64,000 bases of DNA from Bacteroidota bacterium. GTDB lineage: Bacteria > Bacteroidota > Ignavibacteria > Ignavibacteriales > Ignavibacteriaceae. The notes beneath the pieces are model-generated. The model worked only from the letters and a program-made list of their open reading frames with translations. It was not told the origin of the DNA and ran no database searches. Below are positions 1-7,738 of this stretch, one piece after another. Position numbers and translations under genes: made by a program. Location of the stretch: the NCBI GenBank assembly GCA_022708025.1, contig JAKIZM010000001.1, forward strand, positions 1 through 64,000, in the 5' to 3' direction. Positions within the stretch are counted from its first letter, which is position 1. Every line of letters starts with the position of its first letter.

Positions 1-117
1 AGTAAAGATGAACTCAGAAGTGAAAATGGTAGTTGATAAACTTATTTTTTAGAACAAAAATGTATTTTTTGTTGTGCTCGTGTCGCACTAAAAATCACAA
101 GTCAGGATGTGTTTCGC

Positions 118-315
118 TTAACCGAATATTTCTTTAAATAATTTTTCTTTGTTTAACTTAGATTGCCATTGTTGATGACGCTTTACGGATTCCACTCTTT
201 TCCGATTTGCAATAGATAGAAATCTGCTGGTTTCCAGTGGACCTAGTTTCTCATTTAATAATCTTATTGCTTTATTAAATAATTCATCTTCGTTTATAAA
301 TTCATTTGTCTTCAT
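118..315 (-). CDS. Small probable antitoxin partner of the PIN toxin
   Basis: A 65-residue charged, mostly helical protein. Its ATG overlaps the stop codon of the upstream PIN gene by four bases (ATGA), so the two are almost certainly translationally coupled. An AGAGG ribosome site precedes the start. I do not recognise a named family; there is no obvious ribbon-helix-helix or AbrB signature, although the C-terminal half (KRHQQWQSKLNKEKLFKEIF) is a basic amphipathic helix of the kind antitoxins use to wrap a toxin. The antitoxin role is inferred only from pairing, size and overlap. The order, toxin first, is the reverse of most vapBC operons. Confidence 0.6.
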   Translation of the reverse strand: MKTNEFINEDELFNKAIRLLNEKLGPLETSRFLSIANRKRVESVKRHQQWQSKLNKEKLFKEIFG

Positions 316-755
316 TTTAATTCCTCTTTAATACAAAATTTAATTGGGCTCAAAACTTCTACTTCAGTTTTTATTCTTTGACTCCGTTTTAAAAATTTAT
401 CATCACAAGTAATTAAATAATCTGATGATTGTTCTGCAAAAGCTAAATGCACAGAATCTGCGATACCAAAATTTTTTGATATTAATTCGTTTGCTCTTTC
501 TTTTGCTTTATTATAATTATATCTGACTTCTTTTCCATTTGCATCCAGAATATGAATAATTTGAATTTTTTCTTTAATATCTTCAATACTTTCAATTTCT
601 TTAAAATGCATCGGTGAAATAATCATTTCGTAAATTTTTTTTTGAATATTATTTAGAATTAGATAATAAGCATCTGTTTCTAATCTAATCCTCATATTGT
701 TTTGATTATCAAAAGGACGACATAAGGTGCAAACATCAAAGTATAATTTCTTCAA
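312..755 (-). CDS. PIN-domain ribonuclease toxin (VapC-like)
   Basis: A 147-residue single-domain protein fitting a PIN nuclease. An acidic residue lies in the first strand (LYFDVCTLCRPFDN, D7). The later motif GIADSVHLAFAEQ gives a conserved Asp, and DYLITCDDKFLKR supplies the last acidic pair before a final strand. PIN toxins cut RNA with Mg2+ held by three or four carboxylates, and these positions match that layout. The start is a TTG with AAGGA a few bases upstream. It is coupled to the small gene downstream, which is the likely antitoxin. The target is unknown. The PIN fold call is good; the toxin role is inferred from the pairing. Confidence 0.72.
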   Translation of the reverse strand: MKKLYFDVCTLCRPFDNQNNMRIRLETDAYYLILNNIQKKIYEMIISPMHFKEIESIEDIKEKIQIIHILDANGKEVRYNYNKAKERANELISKNFGIADSVHLAFAEQSSDYLITCDDKFLKRSQRIKTEVEVLSPIKFCIKEELK

Positions 756-900
756 AGTAATCCTTTAAATTTTTCTTTGTTTTAATATAAAGAATTGTAT
801 AATAATTATTATGCTATTTAATACATATAACAAAGAAGTTTTTAATCAGTTGCCTCCAAAACGATGTTTAATTAATAATATAAAATACTTATCCAGGCTT

Positions 901-1410
901 TTACAATAATCTTACAAACTCATTAGACAAAGCTACTAATATCCACTCTGTAGAGCTTCTGTTTTCATTTGTAACTTCGAATATTCTTGTATCATTATTT
1001 ATTGAAATAAGTTTTATAATTACCTGATTCCATCCCTTATTAAATTCAACATTATTATACTTTGTTATAATAGTTCTTTCATATTCAGGATACATTTGAT
1101 CGAATAAAATCGTTGTCCAATTGCCCTTTACCTCAGTGGGTTTATCAAAATAATAATAATGGATCTGATAATCTCCAATGATTGAGTTATTATCAAAACA
1201 ATTTGTACTACCACATTGGATAGGAAAAGAAATTCTTTGATAGTGTTCTAAGGAAAGACGAACATACTTTGCAGTTGTGTCACTGAATTGAATGCTGTCC
1301 TTCATCACGAAATAAATGCTATCCTCTCGTTCTATCTTCACATAACTGCGGAGAACTTCATTTGGTGGATCGGGCAAATTTATTTTAAAACAGCCCTTAC
1401 AATTGTACAA
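901..1410 (-). CDS. Hypothetical protein, possibly 5'-damaged lipoprotein
   Basis: An open frame of about 169 codons whose only available start is a TTG with no ribosome site; no family is recognised. The C-terminal two thirds reads like a beta-rich extracytoplasmic domain. Just upstream, another frame of the same strand encodes a hydrophobic stretch ending in a lipobox-like VFVFGIC and stops shortly after the start of this frame. That arrangement would fit a lipoprotein gene that has suffered a frameshift between signal peptide and mature domain. A perfect small palindrome lies in the same stretch (1432-1447). Treat the start as unreliable. Confidence 0.45.
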   Translation of the reverse strand: MYNCKGCFKINLPDPPNEVLRSYVKIEREDSIYFVMKDSIQFSDTTAKYVRLSLEHYQRISFPIQCGSTNCFDNNSIIGDYQIHYYYFDKPTEVKGNWTTILFDQMYPEYERTIITKYNNVEFNKGWNQVIIKLISINNDTRIFEVTNENRSSTEWILVALSNEFVRLL

Positions 1411-1431
1411 ATGCCGAATACAAAAACAACA

Positions 1432-1447
1432 ATCGGTTTGAACCGAT
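1432..1447. repeat. Small palindrome upstream of hypothetical gene
   Basis: ATCGGTT-TG-AACCGAT, a perfect 7-bp stem with a 2-base centre, directly followed by GGCTAGGCAGTG. It sits where the 5' end of the 901-1410 gene looks disturbed. It may be half of a larger dispersed hairpin element; no second copy was found in the window. Confidence 0.4.
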
Positions 1448-1497
1448 GGCTAGGCAGTGTTTATTATAGTAACAAAATGAAATAATAAATTTAAAAA

Positions 1498-1926
1498 CTA
1501 CCTTAAATACTTATATAAAATTATTTCAGAAGGTAGACCTCTTGCTAGTGATAATTCTATAGCTTTTAACCGCTTGTACTCTTTACTCCATTCCCATAAT
1601 TCAACTATAAATGTAGATGTAAACTCAATTAAATTATCTCTAACTGAATAGTTTCCCTTGTAATTAGTTCTTCCTTTTGGATATTTACTTTGAATATCGT
1701 CTGGTATAAACAATTCAGCAGTAAATGTGAAATTAACTTTCAAATAAATTCTCAAATATCCGCCGGCAGATTGAATATCTATATCTTCACCATTCGCACC
1801 AGATTCTATAAATCTGGCACTTTCATATAAGCCAAATAAATCTGAATTTACTTCAGTAGGCTGTTCATTATTACAACCAACAAATACAACTAAGAGAAGT
1901 AATAAGTATTTTTTATATGAATACAT
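1498..1926 (-). CDS. Hypothetical lipoprotein
   Basis: A 142-residue protein with a classical lipoprotein signal: a short basic start (MYSYKKY), a leucine/valine core, and the lipobox VVFVGC with Cys18 as the lipidated residue, followed by a polar NNEQPTEVNS linker. A GGGAG ribosome site precedes the ATG. The mature part (GLYESARF...GNYSVRDNLIEFTST...) resembles the small beta-barrel lipoproteins of lipocalin type that begin with G-x-Y/W and a strand pattern, but I cannot assign a named family. It probably faces the periplasm or cell surface. It stands alone. Confidence 0.72.
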   Translation of the reverse strand: MYSYKKYLLLLLVVFVGCNNEQPTEVNSDLFGLYESARFIESGANGEDIDIQSAGGYLRIYLKVNFTFTAELFIPDDIQSKYPKGRTNYKGNYSVRDNLIEFTSTFIVELWEWSKEYKRLKAIELSLARGLPSEIILYKYLR

Positions 1927-2002
1927 TTTTATACTCCCTTTATTTTATTTAGCTGCCTGACTATTAATTAAGCCGTTATTTATGAATAATGTTAATTGAT
2001 AA

Positions 2003-2254
2003 TCAATTAATTATTTCACTTACGGTTATTAAATCTAAGTTACTATTAAAAATAATTCCGAAATTTTCTTTATACTTTTGTCCGTTAATAAATATTATGA
2101 ATTTTAAAGTATCAGTCCCAATCATACCGATATTTCCATTAGCAAAAACTTTTGTAGAATTAAATTTGGAGATTTCCCTGGAAGTTAGAGCACTAAATGT
2201 GTTTAAAGTAATGCAAGATGAACAGCAGAATTTATTTTTTCCTTGTTCAGTCAT
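2003..2254 (-). CDS. Small hypothetical protein with duplicated leader
   Basis: An 83-residue frame of unknown function. Its first 13 codons (MTEQGKNKFCCSS) and about 145 bases of upstream sequence recur near 7.5 kb, where the reading frame is broken after 13 related codons. Conservation of the start and leader in two places supports this frame over the overlapping plus-strand frame. The body is beta-strand-like (FANGNIGMIGTDTLKFIIFI). No signal peptide and no known motif are seen beyond a CC pair near the N-terminus. Confidence 0.42.
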   Translation of the reverse strand: MTEQGKNKFCCSSCITLNTFSALTSREISKFNSTKVFANGNIGMIGTDTLKFIIFINGQKYKENFGIIFNSNLDLITVSEIIN

Positions 2255-2397
2255 TTTGCCCAGTGATAAGTTTTATTGATGTAAACTTAGCTGATAATTT
2301 CTATAGAATCAATCTTTTTTATTGATTTCTGAAAAATTTGGTTTGTCATTCTATTGCATAAATCTGATTCTTTTAGTTAAATATTTTTAAGAACATT
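2217..2397. repeat. Direct repeat copy 1 (leader plus gene start)
   Basis: About 180 bp closely matching 7494-7675 in the same orientation, by eye mostly substitutions with few indels. On the minus strand it comprises an AT-rich leader and the first codons of the 83-residue small gene. The two copies bracket the orphan HigA, the restriction-modification genes and the 6.3-7.4 kb pair. Confidence 0.75.
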
Positions 2398-2446
2398 TTT
2401 CCAAGTATCCGGCTTCTTGCGTATTAAAAAGGTTATACCGTTTAAC

Positions 2447-2758
2447 TTAACTTATTTTTTGTAATCTTTTTACTTCTCTTTTTAGTCTGTCTTTTAATCT
2501 ATCTTTTTCAATTTCTAAATTATATCTCATCTGTAAGTTCAGCCAAAATTTTTCTGATAATCCAAAATACGCGGATAACCTTAATGCTGTATCAGCTGTT
2601 ATTGCTCTTTTACCTTGAACTATCTCATTTATCCTTCTTGCAGAAACATTGATATCCTGTGCTAACCGGTATTGACTGATTTCCATTGGAATTAGAAATT
2701 CATCTAGCAATATTTCGCCGGGATGTATGGGTTCTATTTTTTTCATATTATTCTCCAT
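2447..2758 (-). CDS. higA: HigA-family antitoxin / XRE regulator, orphan
   Basis: A 103-residue helix-turn-helix protein with the hallmarks of the HigA/VapI family: the opening PIHPGEILLDEFLIPMEISQ, the DNA-binding helices YRLAQDINVSARRINEIVQGKR, and the ending ADTALRLSAYFGLSEKFWLNLQ. Such proteins neutralise a HigB RNase encoded directly upstream and repress the operon. Here only about 100 noncoding bases separate it from the methyltransferase gene upstream and no HigB frame is present, so it is an orphan. It may have been retained as a transcriptional regulator or as an anti-addiction remnant beside the restriction locus. Confidence 0.85.
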   Translation of the reverse strand: MENNMKKIEPIHPGEILLDEFLIPMEISQYRLAQDINVSARRINEIVQGKRAITADTALRLSAYFGLSEKFWLNLQMRYNLEIEKDRLKDRLKREVKRLQKIS

Positions 2759-2860
2759 TAGTCGTTAATGTTTTTGCTGTAACGACCCAAACAATAATTA
2801 AAAATTGTCTACTGCGAAAATGCTTTCGGCTTGAGGCACTAGTTATAATGTATTTCTAAT

Positions 2861-3853
2861 TTATGAACAATTACAAAATTCTAATTGCATTGAATCCTGT
2901 TTTACTTTTCCATTCCCTTTGATGACAAAATCAAAGTGCTTTAAGATTCTTTTCTTATCTATAAATTCAATTTGTGTTTTGTCAATTTCGCGGTTATCCT
3001 GAGGAAGTAAATAGTATTTGGATAATCCGTCCCAATCTATATCACGGAGTGAAATAATATCTTTAAGAAAAAAACTAACCCAGTATTCACCAAGTTTTGA
3101 ATTTGGTTGCTCGTATTTTAGCTTACTTTTTGCTATAGTCACATATTTATTATCTATTTCAAATCCTATAAATTTTCTACCAAGTCTTTTTGATGCAATC
3201 GCCGTTGTTCCGGTACCCATAAATGGATCCAAAACAATATCTGATTTATCGGTGCTCATTAATATTATTCTCTCCAATAGATGAATTGGTAATTGGCAAG
3301 GATGTTCATCTCTATATTTATTATGTTTTATTCTATGAATATCTGTCCACACATCAGAAAGTAAAGGTCCAAAGGGGTGCAATCCTTGCTTTTTACCGCC
3401 ATAGTCTTTAAGCAAGTAGCCACATTTTCGACAGCGTTTATGTGGGTATCTTAATTCATAAAATTTAGATTGCTTAATATCTTTTACATAATATAAAATT
3501 CCATAATGTGATGGTTGTAAAGATTTACCCATTGGTGCAGTTGGTGCGTCCCAGGAAATCCAATGGCGGAAAGTTGCATATTTGTTCAAGATAGATGAAT
3601 AATAGGTTAACCATTTTGGTATATTATGAAGAAAAATAGATCCAGTAGACTTTGTAACTCTCACCATCTCTTTTATCCACACTTCACACCAATTCAGGTA
3701 CTCTTCAAATTCTAAAGAGTCTTTATAACCATTATACTTTTTCTTTAAATTAAATGGAGGATCTGCAAATGTAATATCTATTGAATTATCTGGAATTTCT
3801 TTAAATAATTTTATTGAGTCTCCATTTAGTATTTTATTAATAAACCTTTTCAT
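2861..3853 (-). CDS. Type II DNA methyltransferase, DPPF class
   Basis: A 330-residue site-specific amino-methyltransferase. The catalytic motif IV (ADPPF, residues 30-34) comes first and the SAM-binding motif I (DPFMGTGTT, 209-217) comes late, which is the beta-class order with the target-recognition region between them. That region holds a C-x2-C pair (141/144), perhaps half a zinc site, and is followed by the HPCQLPIHLLER signature common to this class. The last residues include CNCS. It starts three bases after the stop of the nuclease gene, so nuclease and methyltransferase share an operon. It probably methylates adenine or cytosine N4 at one strand of the cognate site. Confidence 0.9.
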   Translation of the reverse strand: MKRFINKILNGDSIKLFKEIPDNSIDITFADPPFNLKKKYNGYKDSLEFEEYLNWCEVWIKEMVRVTKSTGSIFLHNIPKWLTYYSSILNKYATFRHWISWDAPTAPMGKSLQPSHYGILYYVKDIKQSKFYELRYPHKRCRKCGYLLKDYGGKKQGLHPFGPLLSDVWTDIHRIKHNKYRDEHPCQLPIHLLERIILMSTDKSDIVLDPFMGTGTTAIASKRLGRKFIGFEIDNKYVTIAKSKLKYEQPNSKLGEYWVSFFLKDIISLRDIDWDGLSKYYLLPQDNREIDKTQIEFIDKKRILKHFDFVIKGNGKVKQDSMQLEFCNCS

Positions 3854-3855
3854 AA

Positions 3856-4836
3856 TTATTTTATCGTTTCATTCAGCAATTCTTTAAATCTCCTTAATTC
3901 ATCATCGTGAAAAGTAAAAACATCTTCATAAGCTGAAACCATTCTTTTTAAATCACCTTTTCTAACATACCAACCAATTCCATCAACGAATCCAATAAAT
4001 TTAGATTTTGGATAATGCTGTTTGAGCAAAGCATCAATCGAAATTTCTGTTTTCGATTTATCACCTTGTCCAGAAGATGTTGTTACTAAATATGAACTTT
4101 CAATGATAATCAAAGGATTTTTCTTATCTGGAATAATGAAGTCCATTGTTCTTTTTGAATCAGGTGCGTTTGTAATTAATTCAGAAAGATCACCTTTTTC
4201 AAAAGTTACTTTGAAATCCTTTAATATATTTTCAATAATGACTTCAGGATTATTTCCTTTCTTGCCAGAGTATGAACCCTTTTCTTTATATCTGATTATT
4301 GTATCGATTAAATCGGGTATTTGATATTGTAATTTGGAAATACTTAGTTTTTTTAATTCAAATAAAGGTAAAGTTTTTGCCAAAAATGGAATAGCAGCTC
4401 CTTCAAAAAATAGATTTACTATTCCTTGCCTGAAATACTTTTCAGTTTTTATCATTGCAGTAATTTTCGAGTCAGACCATTCAGCAATTCCATCATCGGA
4501 AATGTTTTCTTTTTTAAACCATTTATCTTTGAGCAATATTCTATTTAATTCTGCATCGTCAACAACTCTGATTAATGTTGTAATTCGCTTTAAATTTTCA
4601 TTAGAAAATCCTGTTAAAGCTAGTAAAGCGCGTAATCCGTTTTCTTTTTCAAATAATAATTTATCAAAAAATTCTTTTTTAAGTCCGTTAAGCTCAATCT
4701 CGTTCTTTAAATTTAGCAGTAGTTCTTTGATCGAATTAATATAACCCTCATACTTTTCTTCAAACTCTTTATTGTAAAAATAGAATGTGTTTTTGTCTAT
4801 TACTTTTTTAAATTTTTCATCTGTTGATTTCATCAA
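3856..4836 (-). CDS. Type II restriction endonuclease, DpnII-like
   Basis: A 326-residue protein lying between two DNA methyltransferase genes. The C-terminal third carries a PD-(D/E)xK-type core: KRTMDFIIPD (D232) then PLIIIESSYLVTTSSGQGDK (E246). The block IGFVDGIGWYVRKGDLKR follows, as in the corresponding tail of DpnII/MboI nucleases, which also replace the usual lysine after the catalytic Glu (E-x-N there, E-S-S here). The helical N-terminal 200 residues have no clear assignment. It would cut unmodified DNA at the site protected by its neighbours. Fold and family are inferred from motif layout; the recognition sequence cannot be read. Confidence 0.72.
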   Translation of the reverse strand: MMKSTDEKFKKVIDKNTFYFYNKEFEEKYEGYINSIKELLLNLKNEIELNGLKKEFFDKLLFEKENGLRALLALTGFSNENLKRITTLIRVVDDAELNRILLKDKWFKKENISDDGIAEWSDSKITAMIKTEKYFRQGIVNLFFEGAAIPFLAKTLPLFELKKLSISKLQYQIPDLIDTIIRYKEKGSYSGKKGNNPEVIIENILKDFKVTFEKGDLSELITNAPDSKRTMDFIIPDKKNPLIIIESSYLVTTSSGQGDKSKTEISIDALLKQHYPKSKFIGFVDGIGWYVRKGDLKRMVSAYEDVFTFHDDELRRFKELLNETIK

Positions 4837-4843
4837 ACACCTC

Positions 4844-6088
4844 TTAAATCATTTTTTTAAAAAAGAGAACGTATTCATCCTTCATGGTATTTCGCAAACC
4901 TTTAATAGGTTTAACAATACTTTTAGCAAGTTTTAGATTAGCTCCTTCACAAAATTTTATTATTTTATCTTCTAGTCTTATTCCACCGGTCTGATTTGTA
5001 TTTGAACCAATAATTATTACAGCATATTTATCAGGTTTTAATACTCTTGCAATTTCAACACATACAGTTCTCATATCTTCAAAATAATTTTCAAGTCTTT
5101 CGGTTTTATTCTTTCCTCTCAAGCCGATCATTTTTCCTTTTAGCTTTTCCACATCCAGCCCAAGGTATTCAAGTTGATCTTTATCATTACTTGCATAGTC
5201 AATTGCAAACGAATAAGGCGGGGATGTAATAATTCCGTCAAATGTATCCTCTTCAAATTTTATATCCATTGCAGAAGATTCTTTAGAAACGACCACATTA
5301 CCTAAGTTATCTTTATCGTAAAAAGGATTTTCTAAATAATTTAGAACAGTATAAATATAACGTTCAAGAACACGATTAAATAATTCTTTATGTGTTGAAC
5401 TTTTTGTTCTATTGAAATATCCCATTGAGTCAAGAAATGCTAATAACGTGAGATAATAATTTGTCTCACTTTCAAACAATTGAATATTTTTTTTTGAATC
5501 ATATTTTTTCTTAGAAGAAAAAAAGGTAAAAAGTTTATCTTTTTTATTTAATAAGTGTTCTAATTCCTCTTTTTCGGCTTTAAGAGATTCATATTTAGTT
5601 TTAGTCATTAACCTACAAAACGGGCTTATATCAACAGCGATAGAGTTTATACCGAGTAGTGCTGCTTCAATGTTAGTAGTGCCGCTTCCGCACATTGGAT
5701 CTAAAACCAAATCTCCCTTTTTTATACCGATAATATTCAATAAACTCTTTATTAGTTGTGGATGAAATTTACCACGATAGGGAAATAATGAATGTGTTGC
5801 GTAGCCAGTAGAAAATGCACCATTTTCAAAATAGCTTTTGGTTTTACTTGACCTGGATAATATTTCAAAAGATGGTTTAAATGTATTTGTTTTAAAATGA
5901 ATTGTAGAATTTCCCTTGACTGATTTAATGTATGCTGCTCTATTTACTAAATCCTTAGTTTGAAGTGATTTGTATTCTAGAAATGCAAGTTCTAATTCGA
6001 ATAATTCAGTAACTGATGGCAACAATTCGATATCATTATCGAACAACTTATTTGTTAAATTATATGTGAAAATATTTTTCTCATTCAT
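4844..6088 (-). CDS. DNA methyltransferase, TSPPY class
   Basis: A 414-residue methyltransferase, first gene of the restriction operon. The SAM-binding motif I DPMCGSGTT (130-138) is followed by the DIS acidic loop, and the catalytic motif is TSPPY near residue 290. TSPPY is typical of cytosine-N4 enzymes, though some adenine enzymes share it. The long charged insertion between them (KKDKLFTFFSSKKKYDSKKN) is probably part of target recognition. Seven noncoding bases separate it from the nuclease gene. Two methyltransferases of different class beside one nuclease suggest an asymmetric recognition site whose strands are methylated separately. Confidence 0.88.
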   Translation of the reverse strand: MNEKNIFTYNLTNKLFDNDIELLPSVTELFELELAFLEYKSLQTKDLVNRAAYIKSVKGNSTIHFKTNTFKPSFEILSRSSKTKSYFENGAFSTGYATHSLFPYRGKFHPQLIKSLLNIIGIKKGDLVLDPMCGSGTTNIEAALLGINSIAVDISPFCRLMTKTKYESLKAEKEELEHLLNKKDKLFTFFSSKKKYDSKKNIQLFESETNYYLTLLAFLDSMGYFNRTKSSTHKELFNRVLERYIYTVLNYLENPFYDKDNLGNVVVSKESSAMDIKFEEDTFDGIITSPPYSFAIDYASNDKDQLEYLGLDVEKLKGKMIGLRGKNKTERLENYFEDMRTVCVEIARVLKPDKYAVIIIGSNTNQTGGIRLEDKIIKFCEGANLKLAKSIVKPIKGLRNTMKDEYVLFFKKMI

Positions 6089-6346
6089 ATCATAAATATA
6101 TTAAAGTATAATTCAGTATTCAGCAGAAATTTAGTAGATTTTCGTTATATCCAATTAAATTACAAGAAAAATTAAGGGTATTATTTTTTTATAATTTTAA
6201 GGATATAAAGATATTGGCAATAATCAGTAGCCAAGGACACAATGTTAATTGATAGAACAACTTTGAACAACAAACTTAAAACGGAACCACCAAGCTAAAA
6301 TCCTTAAAAACTCGAGCGCGAAAAAGCAGTCGGAGTGATTGACTGG
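6089..6346. other. Intergenic region upstream of the restriction operon
   Basis: 258 bp without a plausible gene. It should contain the promoter for the minus-strand restriction operon. I see only AT-rich sequence and no convincing operator or hairpin. Confidence 0.4.
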
Positions 6347-6964
6347 TTATATTGCGTTGAAATTTATTGATTTATAAACACCTTTGATTAAAGTAGCAAG
6401 ACAATAAATTTGAAATAAAAAAACTATTGAAAAGAATTTGATTTCAATTATTGAACCCAATGAATGCAAGAAATTTGTAAGTAACAAACCAGATATATTA
6501 ATAATTATTGCAATAGATAAAATTATCATTGGGAATATAATTGAACCTTTTGTTTTGTTGACTACCTTAATATTATCGATACAACTAAGCATAATATCTT
6601 TGTGAAAGCTTTCATTAAAATTTCCTTTTTCCACATCTTCAATTTTTTCTTTAAGAGAGTGACTGCGAAAATTATGATACAATTTTTTCTCCAAGTTATT
6701 TTCGCAAGAGGCAATTAGTGCATTATAATAACCCTCTGTAGCTAAATGTAAAGATTGAACTCTGAAAATAAAAAATATTGCTACAATCGAAATTATAGCA
6801 GCATTCGCTTGTAGTAGTGAACTATAAAAGTATAGTCCAGTCCCAATTAAGTAGGAATCGCAATTATTTAAAGATGGGATATTTGTAAAAAATACAATGG
6901 CTGCAAATAACAGAAAGATTACTCCAATCACGTTTGTTTTGAGTATAGCCAAAATCTTTTTCAT
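6347..6964 (-). CDS. Hypothetical inner-membrane protein
   Basis: A 205-residue protein with four predicted membrane segments: about residues 10-28, 52-68 (AAIISIVAIFFIF), 140-162 and 172-192. A charged cytosolic or periplasmic stretch of some 70 residues lies between the second and third. I do not recognise the family. Its start overlaps the stop of the upstream secreted-protein gene by four bases, so the two are co-translated and probably work together at the envelope. The position inside an accessory island next to a restriction locus leaves a defence role possible, but nothing in the sequence shows it. Confidence 0.72.
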   Translation of the reverse strand: MKKILAILKTNVIGVIFLLFAAIVFFTNIPSLNNCDSYLIGTGLYFYSSLLQANAAIISIVAIFFIFRVQSLHLATEGYYNALIASCENNLEKKLYHNFRSHSLKEKIEDVEKGNFNESFHKDIMLSCIDNIKVVNKTKGSIIFPMIILSIAIIINISGLLLTNFLHSLGSIIEIKFFSIVFLFQIYCLATLIKGVYKSINFNAI

Positions 6965-7374
6965 TTGTATTTCGCTGTTAATTTCTTAATTACTTTTGTC
7001 TCATCTTTTAATAAAGATGCATATGCTTTTATCGCTGTTTTTGACAATGTCATTTTATCTAATAAGTCTTTTTCTCTTTTACTGCCGAGATTATATTCGT
7101 CTAGAAATAAATCGATTAATTCTTTGTTTGTCATACCTTGCAAATACTTATCCATTAAATTTGACTTATACAAATTCATAACAAGAGCCAAGGATTCTGG
7201 ATTTCCATTTTGGATTCCCTTGCTCTTTTCTTCAATTGATATTGAGCCATTCTCAGTTAGAATATTAATTTTCTTTGACATTATATCGACCAATTGAACA
7301 AGTATATCTTCGTTTTGAGAAAAAACATTTACACTTAATAAAACAATCAACGAAACAATAATTTTAATATTCAT
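6961..7374 (-). CDS. Hypothetical secreted protein
   Basis: A 137-residue protein with a signal peptide (MNIKIIVSLIVLLSVNVFSQ, cleavage after the FSQ region). The mature part is helical and highly charged, ending in lysine-rich KKLTAKYK. No family is recognised. The four-base overlap with the downstream membrane protein indicates a two-gene operon. A 16-bp motif identical to one upstream of the 9397-9786 lipoprotein gene lies 27 bases before its start. Confidence 0.68.
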   Translation of the reverse strand: MNIKIIVSLIVLLSVNVFSQNEDILVQLVDIMSKKINILTENGSISIEEKSKGIQNGNPESLALVMNLYKSNLMDKYLQGMTNKELIDLFLDEYNLGSKREKDLLDKMTLSKTAIKAYASLLKDETKVIKKLTAKYK

Positions 7375-7401
7375 TTTTTATCTCGTATTCTATTAGCAAT
7401 A

Positions 7402-7417
7402 TAACTATTACTTATAC
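7402..7417 (-). promoter_or_regulatory. Shared 16-bp upstream motif, copy 1
   Basis: Minus-strand GTATAAGTAATAGTTA, identical to 9823-9838. Both copies lie 27-36 bases ahead of minus-strand genes for exported proteins. The position suits a promoter core or an operator, but a dispersed intergenic repeat would also explain it. Confidence 0.35.
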
Positions 7418-7447
7418 TGCACGAAATTATTATTTACGGAACATATA

Positions 7448-7462
7448 TCCGCCTTAGGCGGA
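7448..7462. repeat. Short inverted repeat TCCGCC-TTA-GGCGGA
   Basis: A perfect 6-bp GC-rich stem with a 3-base loop in very AT-rich surroundings, at the point where the broken copy of the small gene ends. A partial GGCGGACAG recurs at about 11237. It is likely an intergenic repeat element. Confidence 0.45.
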
Positions 7463-7531
7463 CAGGTATGCGTGCAGTTGAAAATCTAAACGTGATGAAC
7501 AGCAGAATTTATGTTTTTCTTGTTCTGTCAT
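7454..7531 (-). pseudogene. Broken copy of the 83-residue small gene
   Basis: It begins ATG ACA GAA CAA and encodes MTEQEKHKFCCSS, matching the first 13 residues of the small protein at 2003-2254 with only conservative changes. It then diverges and stops 25 codons in, inside the GC-rich inverted repeat. The leader upstream is also conserved. This is a partial duplication, or the surviving 5' end after a deletion. Confidence 0.6.
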
Positions 7532-7675
7532 TTTTCTCAGGAGTAAGTTTTATCTGAAGTAAACTTAACTGATACTTATTATAGAATCAATCCTTTTTAT
7601 TGATTTCTGAAAAATTTGGTTTGTCAGTCTGTTGAGAAGGTCAGATTCTTTTAGCTAAACATTTTTAAGAATATT
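7494..7675. repeat. Direct repeat copy 2 (leader plus broken gene start)
   Basis: Matches 2217-2397 over its whole length in the same orientation, including shared blocks such as TTGATTTCTGAAAAATTTGG. Together with the broken small gene it fills most of the 7375-7738 gap, which otherwise holds no gene. Confidence 0.75.
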
Positions 7676-7738
7676 TACCTAGGCTATTGACTTTTTACTT
7701 TCCTGTCAGCCATAGTCAAATTAGATATTATATGCGTT

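Noticed and set aside
1..117. Possible 3' end of a plus-strand gene at the left edge
   Set aside because: Two frames stay open for only 11-16 codons before stop and neither shows a recognisable motif, so no frame could be chosen.
1288..1485. Plus-strand 65-codon frame
   Set aside because: Overlaps the minus-strand gene on the opposite strand and has no motif or ribosome site; best seen as a shadow.
1989..2279. Plus-strand 96-codon frame
   Set aside because: Antisense to the 83-residue small gene, whose start and leader are conserved in the second repeat copy; the plus-strand frame is not conserved there.
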